From Planctomycetota bacterium (GTDB lineage: Bacteria > Planctomycetota > UBA8742 > SKZP01), in NCBI GenBank assembly GCA_007127275.1, contig SKZP01000023.1:1-5319 (forward strand): a stretch of DNA of 5,319 nucleotides, written 5' to 3'. A program made the position numbers and the translations under genes. Positions 1 to 5,319 of this stretch are shown in pieces; the stretch's first letter is position 1; every line of letters begins with the position of its first letter. Under the pieces are notes generated by a model, which made no database searches, was not told the DNA's origin, and was given only the letters and a program-made list of their open reading frames with translations.

Positions 1-99
1 ACGGCCACACCGCCACGCTGATGGCCACCGAAGCAGCAGGAGCCCTACGCACCGACGCAGCCGAGCCATCCGAGCGACGACCCCAAGCATGTCGCCTCG

Positions 100-648
100 A
101 TGCAACGGCTGTTCATGATCTGGTTCCTTGTCGCACTCGGCGTGCTCTTTGCCGGCTCGGTGGTACTTTACGCGGTCACCTGGTCGCTGCAGGATTCTTG
201 GCCGCCGCCGGGCTCGCCGAGCCTGCCACTGGTCACGCTGGCCCTCGCGACGCTGCTGATCATCATCAGTTCCGTCACCATGAACGGCGCAACCCGGGCG
301 GCCTTTCGTGACCGGCAGGACACGCTCACACGCAGTTTGGGTATCACCCTCGCACTCGGTCTCGGGTTCCTCGTCGTGCAGATCTACAATTGGGCCGAAC
401 TCGCCGCCGCGCACCTCGGGCGCGAACCGACGCTGTTTAGCTTTCTCTTTTACAGCCTCACCGCGGTGCACGCCGCCCACGTAATTGCCGGGATTGTCCC
501 GCTGATCGTTGCACTCGTGCGCGCCCGCCGCGGCGCCTACCGAGGCGGCAAGGCCAACGGCATCCGCATGCTCGGCTGGTACTGGCACTTCCTCGACGCC
601 GTCTGGCTCGTCCTCGTCGGCCTGATCGTTGTCTCCTACGCGTTATGA
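100..648 (+). CDS. Heme-copper (cytochrome c type) oxidase subunit III, short five-helix form
   Basis: Membrane subunit of an aerobic terminal oxidase; in the family it binds and stabilises catalytic subunit I and carries no metal. The 182 residues show five hydrophobic helices at about 5-28, 42-62, 78-99, 112-140 and 158-181. They align with helices III-VII of canonical subunit III, so the first two helices of the long form are absent. Family landmarks are WPPPG (34-38), VQIYNW (93-98), FYSLTAVHAAHVIAG (117-131) and WYWHFLDAVW (160-169). The glutamate usual in helix III (bovine E90, in SEVLFF) aligns with Leu13. ATG 100 is the first in-frame start, but it has no clear ribosome binding site and lies almost at the start of helix 1. 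Frame and codon bias suggest the true gene begins near 21 with a one-base disruption, giving about 208 residues (see findings). The stop overlaps the ppc start. Family is certain; exact oxidase class (aa3, caa3 or other) and start are not. Confidence 0.88.
   Translation: MQRLFMIWFLVALGVLFAGSVVLYAVTWSLQDSWPPPGSPSLPLVTLALATLLIIISSVTMNGATRAAFRDRQDTLTRSLGITLALGLGFLVVQIYNWAELAAAHLGREPTLFSFLFYSLTAVHAAHVIAGIVPLIVALVRARRGAYRGGKANGIRMLGWYWHFLDAVWLVLVGLIVVSYAL
645..648 (+). promoter_or_regulatory. ATGA stop/start overlap coupling subunit III and ppc
   Basis: The ATG of ppc (645-647) shares bases with the TGA of the oxidase gene (646-648). The 20 bases before it contain no purine-rich ribosome binding site. 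This is the usual layout for translational coupling, in which ribosomes finishing the upstream gene restart on the next one. The overlap is seen directly; coupling is inferred. Confidence 0.6.
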
Positions 649-3404
649 GCAACTCCCCGGAGCAAACGCCGCGGCCACAAGATCGGCAGAAGCCGCTGCG
701 GGATGATGTGCGCCTGCTGGGTGCGATGCTCGGCGAGGTTCTGATTGAGCAGGAGGGGCGCGGGCTATATGACCGCGTCGAGACGGTGCGGCAACGTTCG
801 CGGGATGCACGGGCCGGCAACGAGGCGGCGCGGGAGACGCTCGAAGGGGTGCTTGCCAGCGAGTCCCCCGACGAGGCGGAGCAGTTGGTGCGCGCCTTCT
901 CCGCCTACTTCAACGTGGTGAACATTGCCGAGCAGATTCACCGCATTCGCCGCCGGCGCGAACAGCTACGCGAGCCGCAAACGCCGCAACCGGGCAGTCT
1001 CGCCGCGGCCTTGCGCAACCTGGCGCAGCGCAACGTGCCGCTGGCGCGCCTTGGAACCTTGCTCGCTCGGCTTCGAATCATGCCGGTGTTCACCGCGCAC
1101 CCGACGGAAGCGATTCGTCGCACCATTCTCGAGAAGCAGCAGCGCATGGCCCGCCTGCTCGTCGACCGTATCGAGCCCGAGGCGCTGACGCCGCCGGAGC
1201 ACGAATCCATCCTCGGCAAGCTGCGCACCGAAATCACCATTACCTGGCAGACCGACGAGCATACCGAGCGCCGACCGAGTGTGGCCGACGAGGTCGAGCA
1301 GGTGATGTTCTACGTCACCGAGGTGCTCGTGCGCATTGTGCCGCCGTTTTACGAGGAGCTTGAAGGCGCCCTCAAACACGCCTACGGCGGCGACGCACTG
1401 GAGCGGCTCGGCTGGAAGGACGGCATTCCGGGTACACTGCTGCGCTTCGGCTCCTGGGTCGGCGGCGACATGGACGGCAACCCCAACGTCGGCGCTGCCA
1501 CCATCCGCGCGACGTTGAAGCGCCACCGCGAGTTGATCTTGCGCCGCTACCGCAACGAGTTGCGCGAACTCTACGAGCAGTTCTCGCACTCGCAGTCCGT
1601 GGCGAGCTTCGACGACGGGGTCTTTCAGCGCGTCGACGCCTACCGCAATTTGTTGCCGGAGGTGTACGAGGCCATTGCGCAGCGTTATGCGGACATGCCC
1701 TACCGGCTCTTGCTTGCGCTGATGGATGCACGTTTGGAGGCGACGGCGACGGATGAGCCGGGTGCGGCGTATGCGGGCGTCGAAGAATTCCTCGGCGATG
1801 TCGTCGCGCTGGAGCAGAGCCTTTTGCACCACAAGGGCCGCCACGCCGGGGCGTTTGCCGTGCGACGGTTGCGCCGCCGCGTCGAGACGTTCGGCTTTCA
1901 TCTCGCCACCTTGGATGTGCGCCAGGACGCAGAGGTCCACCGCCGAGTGGCCGGCGCATTGCTCGGCGAGCCGGAGTTCGCGCAGCTTTCTCGCGAGGAG
2001 CGCACGCAAAAACTCGAAGCGGCGTTGCACGACCCGCCGGCACCGGCCGAGACACACGACGACAAGGAGGTGCGCGACACGCTCGACGTCTTCGACACCA
2101 TCCGGGAAGGGCGTGCCGCCTACGGTGCGGAGGCCGTGGGCCCGTACATCATCAGCATGGCGCAGGGGCCCGACGACGCGCTCGCGCTGCTCTACCTCGC
2201 CCGGCACGCGGGGCTGACCGACGAGGCCGGCCGCGTCGCGCTGGATATTGCGCCCTTGTTCGAGACGGTCGACGACCTCGACTCTGGCCCCGAGACGCTC
2301 ACGGCGATGCTGGGCAACGCCGCCTACCGGGCCCACCTCGAAGCGCGGCACCGCGCGCAGATGGTGATGCTCGGCTACTCCGACAGCAACAAAGACTCTG
2401 GCTTCGTCGCCTCCCGCTTCGCCCTCTACCGAGCGCAGACCGCGCTCGTCGCGGTCGCCGAGCGTTACGGCATTGAGCTGACGCTCTTTCACGGTCGCGG
2501 TGGCACCGCAAGCCGCGGCTCGAGCAAAACACGCGACGGCGTCCTCGCCATGCCGCCAGGTAGCGTGCAAGGCCGCGTGCGCGTCACCGAACAAGGCGAA
2601 ATCATCCACGCCAAGTACGGCTTTCGTGGCATCGCCATGCGCACGCTCGAGTTGATGGCCGGCGCCACGCTCGAAGCGAGCCTCGACGAGCAACACGCGG
2701 AGGTGCACGAACCGAGTTGGCCAAGCATTGCCGAGCGCCTCGCCGCCGAGAGCCGGCGCGTTTACCGTAGCCTCGTCTACGAGCACCCGGATCTGTTCAG
2801 CTACTTCCGCCTCGCTACGCCGATCGACGTGATCGAGCGTATGCCCATCGGTTCGCGACCGCCGTCGCGCCGGGCGCAGCGCGGCATTCAGGATCTGCGC
2901 GCCATTCCCTGGGTCTTCGCCTGGACGCAGAGTCGCCACATCCTGCCGGGCTGGTACGGGCTCGGTAGCGCGCTGACGACGCTGCTCAACGACCCCGACG
3001 TCGGCGACAAGCCACTTGCTGCGATGGCCCAACACTGGCGCTACGTCGCGAATCTGCTCGCCGACGCGGAAATGGTGCTCGCCAAGACCGACCTCGCGAT
3101 TGCGGAGCGGTACGCGCACCTTGCCGGCGAGGTCGGCGAGCGAATCTTTCCATTGATTTGCGAGGAGTACCAGCGAACCGTCGATGCGGTGCAGCATGTC
3201 CAAGGCACACGGACGCTCCTCGAGCGCGAACCGGTGCTCGCCAGTGCCATTCGTCTGCGCAACCCCTACGTCGACCCGATGAGCCTTGTGCAAGTGGACC
3301 TGCTGCGCCGCTGGCGTCAGAGCGACCGAAGCGACGAGCGCATGGAGCGTGCCCTCTACACCACGGTCAAGGGGATTGCTCGAGGTCTGCAGAACACCGG
3401 CTAG
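645..3404 (+). CDS. ppc: Phosphoenolpyruvate carboxylase
   Basis: Cytosolic enzyme that adds bicarbonate to phosphoenolpyruvate, giving oxaloacetate and phosphate; it refills the TCA cycle and feeds aspartate synthesis. The 919 residues are complete and slightly longer than the E. coli enzyme (883), with a ~14-residue longer N-terminus and small internal insertions. Both family signatures are present: VFTAHPTEAIRR with catalytic His152 (E. coli H138) and VMLGYSDSNKDSG with Lys583 (K546). Other matches are GGDMDGNP (273-280), FHGRGG with His616 and Arg618 (H579, R581), Arg624 (R587), GSRP with Arg738 (R699), IPWVFAWTQ around Trp756 and the C-terminal QNTG. The residues that bind the inhibitor aspartate in E. 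coli (R587, K773, R832, N881) correspond to Arg624, Lys814, Arg872 and Asn917, so feedback inhibition by aspartate is likely. The flexible loop after Arg738 differs from the E. coli KRRPTGG. The start is set by the ATGA overlap and by the conserved PLRDDVRLLG block at residue 18. Neighbouring an oxidase gene is unusual. Confidence 0.98.
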   Translation: MSNSPEQTPRPQDRQKPLRDDVRLLGAMLGEVLIEQEGRGLYDRVETVRQRSRDARAGNEAARETLEGVLASESPDEAEQLVRAFSAYFNVVNIAEQIHRIRRRREQLREPQTPQPGSLAAALRNLAQRNVPLARLGTLLARLRIMPVFTAHPTEAIRRTILEKQQRMARLLVDRIEPEALTPPEHESILGKLRTEITITWQTDEHTERRPSVADEVEQVMFYVTEVLVRIVPPFYEELEGALKHAYGGDALERLGWKDGIPGTLLRFGSWVGGDMDGNPNVGAATIRATLKRHRELILRRYRNELRELYEQFSHSQSVASFDDGVFQRVDAYRNLLPEVYEAIAQRYADMPYRLLLALMDARLEATATDEPGAAYAGVEEFLGDVVALEQSLLHHKGRHAGAFAVRRLRRRVETFGFHLATLDVRQDAEVHRRVAGALLGEPEFAQLSREERTQKLEAALHDPPAPAETHDDKEVRDTLDVFDTIREGRAAYGAEAVGPYIISMAQGPDDALALLYLARHAGLTDEAGRVALDIAPLFETVDDLDSGPETLTAMLGNAAYRAHLEARHRAQMVMLGYSDSNKDSGFVASRFALYRAQTALVAVAERYGIELTLFHGRGGTASRGSSKTRDGVLAMPPGSVQGRVRVTEQGEIIHAKYGFRGIAMRTLELMAGATLEASLDEQHAEVHEPSWPSIAERLAAESRRVYRSLVYEHPDLFSYFRLATPIDVIERMPIGSRPPSRRAQRGIQDLRAIPWVFAWTQSRHILPGWYGLGSALTTLLNDPDVGDKPLAAMAQHWRYVANLLADAEMVLAKTDLAIAERYAHLAGEVGERIFPLICEEYQRTVDAVQHVQGTRTLLEREPVLASAIRLRNPYVDPMSLVQVDLLRRWRQSDRSDERMERALYTTVKGIARGLQNTG

Positions 3405-3471
3405 AACTGCACCGGGGGATTCACTTCCGTTGTTTCCCCGTAGGGGCTTCCTAGCCGCTCGCGGATTGAGG

Positions 3472-3484
3472 TTTGCAATGCAAA
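3472..3484. repeat. Small near-perfect palindrome TTTGCA-A-TGCAAA
   Basis: Six-base arms pair perfectly around one central A. The stem can extend by two G-C pairs (GG 3470-3471 with CC 3486-3487) if G3485 bulges. It ends just before the first REP-like core. It may be part of the flank of that repeat or a 3' end structure for ppc; no function can be assigned. Confidence 0.4.
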
Positions 3485-3485
3485 G

Positions 3486-3506
3486 CCACGGGCTTCACCC
3501 GTGGGT
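3486..3506 (-). repeat. REP-like unit, left, inverted orientation
   Basis: Seven-base-pair stem CCACGGG (3486-3492) with CCCGTGG (3498-3504), loop CTTCA. Read on the minus strand it is the same core as the right unit except for one T/C change, which shortens the stem from nine to seven pairs. Confidence 0.65.
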
Positions 3507-3549
3507 GATTCGAAACGTGCGCCGGCAGCGGCGCGACCCACGGTTAGCC

Positions 3550-3580
3550 GCGCGACCCACGGTTCGTGAGCTTGTTGCGG
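3550..3580 (+). repeat. Degenerate REP-like unit with internal deletion
   Basis: It starts with the shared GCGCGACCCACGG and ends with CGTGAGCTTGTTGCGG, which parallels CGTGGGCTTGTTCCGC at the end of the right unit (3601-3616). It is six bases shorter than the right unit in the centre. An imperfect six-pair hairpin (3556-3561 with 3565-3570, one mismatch) survives. A further truncated copy, with no 3' arm, precedes it at 3531-3545. Confidence 0.5.
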
Positions 3581-3584
3581 CGCG

Positions 3585-3605
3585 ACCCACGGGCGAAGCC
3601 CGTGG
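3585..3605 (+). repeat. REP-like unit, right, intact hairpin
   Basis: Perfect nine-base-pair stem CCCACGGGC (3586-3594) with GCCCGTGGG (3598-3606) and a GAA loop. It is the best preserved copy in the cluster and is preceded directly by GCGCG, as in the two degenerate copies. Confidence 0.65.
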
Positions 3606-3612
3606 GCTTGTT

Positions 3613-3634
3613 CCGCATTTCGAACGACATGCGG
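3613..3634. terminator. Stem-loop next to the FAD/Rieske stop codon, possible weak terminator
   Basis: CCGCAT (3613-3618) pairs with ATGCGG (3629-3634) across a ten-base loop. On the minus strand the stem begins one base after the TAA of the FAD/Rieske gene but is followed by GAACAAG, not a T-run. On the plus strand it is followed only by TTTA. A role at the 3' end of either message is possible; efficient intrinsic termination is doubtful. Confidence 0.3.
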
Positions 3635-3635
3635 T

Positions 3636-5174
3636 TTAGACGTCCTTCTCTTTCATTGCCGGCACCGGTTCGACTTCGACGGCGCGCAGCGGTCGCGTGG
3701 CGGGGCCTTGGAGGACGGTGCCATGGATGTCGAAGCGGCTGCCGTGGCAGGGGCAGTCCCACGTGCGCTCGAAGTCGTTGAAGTGCACCGTGCACCGAAG
3801 GTGTGTACAGCCGGCTTCCAACGCGTGCAGGCGGCCGGTTTCGTCGCGGTAGATCGCCAGCCGCTTGTTGCGTACCTTGAAGACCGCACCCTCTCCGAGC
3901 CCCAGCTTTTCGACGCCGGCGACATGCGCGGCGCGCAGCCGGTCGGTGAACCAGTGTTTGGCGACCCCGAATTGAAGGGCCGCGCCTTTGGCGGCGCCGG
4001 TAAGATTGAACCGCGTTGGCTTGAAGACGTTGGCGAGCTTGTGGGTGTGGCCCTGAATGTCCTCGCTGATCATGCGTGCAGCGAGGGTTCCCAGCGGCAG
4101 ACCGTCGCCGGAGTAGCCGGTGGCGAGATGGATGTGCTTGTGGAACAGGGTTGTGCCAATGATGGGCAGCCCGTCGGCCGGCTCGTAGAACTGATTCGAC
4201 CAGCGCCAGCGGACATCCTTGACGGCGAAGCGCTCGCGAGTCCAGCGTTCGAGCTTGCGGTAGGCGTCGTCTTCGTGGCCCGTGCCGGTTTTCGTGTCCG
4301 CGCCGCCGACAATGAGTATCTCCTCGCCGGATTCGAGCTGGAAGCTGCGCAGGTATTCGTAGGGGGTCGCGGTGGTCCAGTAGAGTCCCGCGGGGACCGG
4401 CTGCTCGAGCGCGACGGCGAGGACGTAGGAGCGCATCGGCTCCAGGAAGCCGTGCACGGCATGGATGCCCGGCGGGGTATGCGTCGCGAGGATGACGGCG
4501 TCGCGAGCACGAATGGTGCCGCGCTCCGTTTTCACCGTCAGCGGCTGGCCCTCGGCAACGCGGGTCATCCGGGTATGCTCGTAGATGTGCGAGCCCTCGG
4601 CGGTGGCGTCGTGCACGTACCGGGCGAGTGCGGCGAGGTAGAGTCCCGCGTGCAACTGGCCCTGGTTCTCCACCTGAAAGCCGTCGGCGAGGGGAAACGG
4701 TAGCCCTTGCGGAGCATCCGGACGAACCGCCACGCCGGCTTCGCGGCAGGCGTCGTATTGCCGCGCAATCAACGCCCGGTCGGACTCCTTCTCGGCAATC
4801 AGATAGCCGGGCACGCGCTGTACCGCTTCCGGCACGCCAATGTCGTCGGCAATGCGGAAGACGTCGTCGACCGCTTCATTGACGCCGCTGGCAATGGCGC
4901 GGGCGGTCTCCTTGCCGTGACGCTTGAGCAGTGTGATGTAGCCGACGTCAAGTGTGGTGCACAAGTGGCCGGTGGTGTAGCCGGTGTTGCTGGCACCGAG
5001 GCGTGCCTGCTCGAGCACGGCGACGCGCTTCCCCGCCTTCTTCAGGTGATACGCGGCCGTCAGCCCGGTGATTCCGGCGCCGACGACGGCGACATCATAC
5101 TCCGCGTCACGGTCCAGCGGAGCGAAACGTGGCTGTTCGGCAGTGTCGAGCCAAAGGGAGTGCGTGTGAGTCAT
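3636..5174 (-). CDS. FAD-dependent oxidoreductase (DAO fold) with C-terminal Rieske [2Fe-2S] domain, YhfW-like
   Basis: Predicted soluble redox enzyme of 512 residues, with no signal peptide or membrane segment from the chosen start. The N-terminal flavin domain (about 27-385) has the dinucleotide-binding motif GAGITG (32-37) and Glu55 at the end of the second strand. It also has GASNTGYTTGH, typical of this subgroup, DGLPIIG (334-340) and the late FAD motif ATGYSGDG (351-358). The Rieske domain (about 418-505) has CTHLRC and CPCHGSRF. Cluster ligands are Cys456, His458, Cys474 and His477, and Cys461/Cys476 occupy the usual disulfide positions. Electrons presumably pass between FAD and the iron-sulfur centre; substrate and partner are unknown. 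The length fits YhfW-type fusions (about 500 residues). The frame stays open 48 codons further to an ATG at 5318, but G/C at third positions falls there to 30 of 48 and family similarity starts at SLWLDTA, so ATG 5174 is preferred. No good ribosome binding site precedes it. It is convergent with ppc and separate from it. Confidence 0.93.
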   Translation of the reverse strand: MTHTHSLWLDTAEQPRFAPLDRDAEYDVAVVGAGITGLTAAYHLKKAGKRVAVLEQARLGASNTGYTTGHLCTTLDVGYITLLKRHGKETARAIASGVNEAVDDVFRIADDIGVPEAVQRVPGYLIAEKESDRALIARQYDACREAGVAVRPDAPQGLPFPLADGFQVENQGQLHAGLYLAALARYVHDATAEGSHIYEHTRMTRVAEGQPLTVKTERGTIRARDAVILATHTPPGIHAVHGFLEPMRSYVLAVALEQPVPAGLYWTTATPYEYLRSFQLESGEEILIVGGADTKTGTGHEDDAYRKLERWTRERFAVKDVRWRWSNQFYEPADGLPIIGTTLFHKHIHLATGYSGDGLPLGTLAARMISEDIQGHTHKLANVFKPTRFNLTGAAKGAALQFGVAKHWFTDRLRAAHVAGVEKLGLGEGAVFKVRNKRLAIYRDETGRLHALEAGCTHLRCTVHFNDFERTWDCPCHGSRFDIHGTVLQGPATRPLRAVEVEPVPAMKEKDV

Positions 5175-5319
5175 GGGTTGGGGGTGGCTGTGGCTTGGAC
5201 GCGCCTTGACACGGTTGTCGTGAGCGAAGCGAGGCGAACCTCTTCTCCCAGGAAGCAACGCAACGCACGAGGCGAGAATGCCCAACCGTTCAGCCAAAGT
5301 CCGAACCGCGCGTCCCATC
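5175..5319. other. Upstream region of the FAD/Rieske gene
   Basis: This is presumably the promoter and leader of the minus-strand gene. I see no convincing -35/-10 pair for it. On the minus strand a short GAGG-TTCG-CCTC stem-loop (5231-5242) lies about 57 bases before the start codon. On the plus strand a perfect TTGACA (5206-5211) has no matching -10 at the expected distance. A divergent gene could begin at ATG 5278 behind GAGG, but only 14 codons are visible. Confidence 0.4.

Larger units (their letters stand above)
3486..3616. repeat. REP/BIME-like cluster of palindromic repeats
   Basis: A 21-nt palindromic core (ACCCACGGGYGAAGCCCGTGG) occurs in minus orientation at 3486-3506 and in plus orientation at 3585-3605, with 20 of 21 bases matching. 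Between them, the 13-mer GCGCGACCCACGG occurs at 3531-3543 and 3550-3562, and again at 3580-3592 as the entry to the right-hand core. Two inverted palindromes with degenerate copies between them, placed between convergent genes, resemble bacterial interspersed mosaic elements built from REP sequences. Such repeats are mobilised by REP-associated tyrosine transposases (IS200/IS605-related), none of which is in this window. Ends of an IS200/IS605-like element or a small non-autonomous derivative are an alternative. Confidence 0.65.
3405..3635. other. Convergent intergenic region rich in palindromes
   Basis: This 231-bp gap separates the 3' ends of ppc (+) and the FAD/Rieske gene (-). No convincing gene lies here; the small open frames that cross it lack family similarity. 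It contains a weak CCCC-GTA-GGGG hairpin (3436-3446), the TTTGCA-A-TGCAAA palindrome (3472-3484), the REP-like cluster (3486-3616) and a 6-bp stem beside the right-hand stop codon (3613-3634). None of the stems has a good T-run, so classical rho-independent termination is not obvious for either gene. The stems may still block exonucleases at the 3' ends of both messages. Confidence 0.7.

Noticed and set aside
21..311. 96-codon frame from ATG 21 as a separate protein
   Set aside because: It overlaps the certain subunit III helices in another frame and has poor third-position G/C bias; only its ATG may be meaningful.
966..3293. Very long open frame (775 codons) antisense to ppc
   Set aside because: It lies wholly within the certain ppc gene, has no recognisable domain, and long antisense open frames are expected opposite GC-rich genes.
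3158..3639. Small plus-strand frames running from the end of ppc through the palindromic gap
   Set aside because: They begin inside ppc in other frames, consist mostly of arginine/alanine-rich translation of repeats, and show no known motif.
3708..4703. 331-codon open frame antisense to the FAD/Rieske gene
   Set aside because: It is a mirror of a confidently assigned gene, with no family motif of its own.
5206..5211. TTGACA as a plus-strand -35 box
   Set aside because: No -10-like hexamer lies 16-18 bases downstream and no clear plus-strand gene follows.
5175..5318. 48-codon N-terminal extension of the FAD/Rieske protein, with a lipobox-like LASC
   Set aside because: G/C at third positions drops to 30 of 48, two AGA codons appear, and family similarity begins after Met at 5174; the lipobox resemblance is probably chance.
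5278..5319. Possible divergent gene starting at ATG 5278 behind GAGG
   Set aside because: Only 14 codons are visible (starting MPNRSAK), with inconclusive codon bias, so it cannot be supported.

Overview
The window is GC-rich bacterial DNA with strongly G/C-biased third codon positions. The protein types suggest an aerobic proteobacterium, perhaps a gammaproteobacterium, but nothing here fixes the taxon. There is no tRNA, rRNA, CRISPR array, transposase or phage gene.

Left part (about 20-3404, + strand): a two-gene unit. First comes a short five-helix heme-copper (cytochrome c type) oxidase subunit III, the downstream end of a respiratory oxidase operon whose other genes must lie before the window. 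Its stop codon overlaps the start codon of a complete phosphoenolpyruvate carboxylase gene (ppc) in an ATGA junction, so the two are probably translated in a coupled way. The 5' end of the oxidase gene is abnormal. A coding-like frame runs about 26 codons upstream of the first usable ATG and has no start codon. One extra base near 24-33 would explain this and would restore an ATG that overlaps an upstream stop (TGATG).

Middle (3405-3635): the gap between the convergent ppc and FAD/Rieske genes. It holds a small cluster of REP-like palindromic repeats: a 21-nt hairpin core in one orientation, an inverted 20/21 copy about 80 bp away, and two degenerate copies between them. Other small palindromes flank the cluster.

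Right part (3636-5174, - strand): one complete gene for a FAD-dependent oxidoreductase of the DAO fold with a C-terminal Rieske [2Fe-2S] domain, the YhfW-like architecture. Its substrate is unknown. The last ~145 bp (5175-5319) appear to be its upstream region.

Functionally, the left unit joins terminal respiration to anaplerotic oxaloacetate synthesis, which is an uncommon operon pairing. The right-hand redox enzyme is transcribed towards it and shows no sequence sign of belonging to the same unit. I see no convincing new multigene system. The items most worth checking are the damaged 5' end of the oxidase gene, the oxidase-ppc coupling, and the inverted palindromic repeats.
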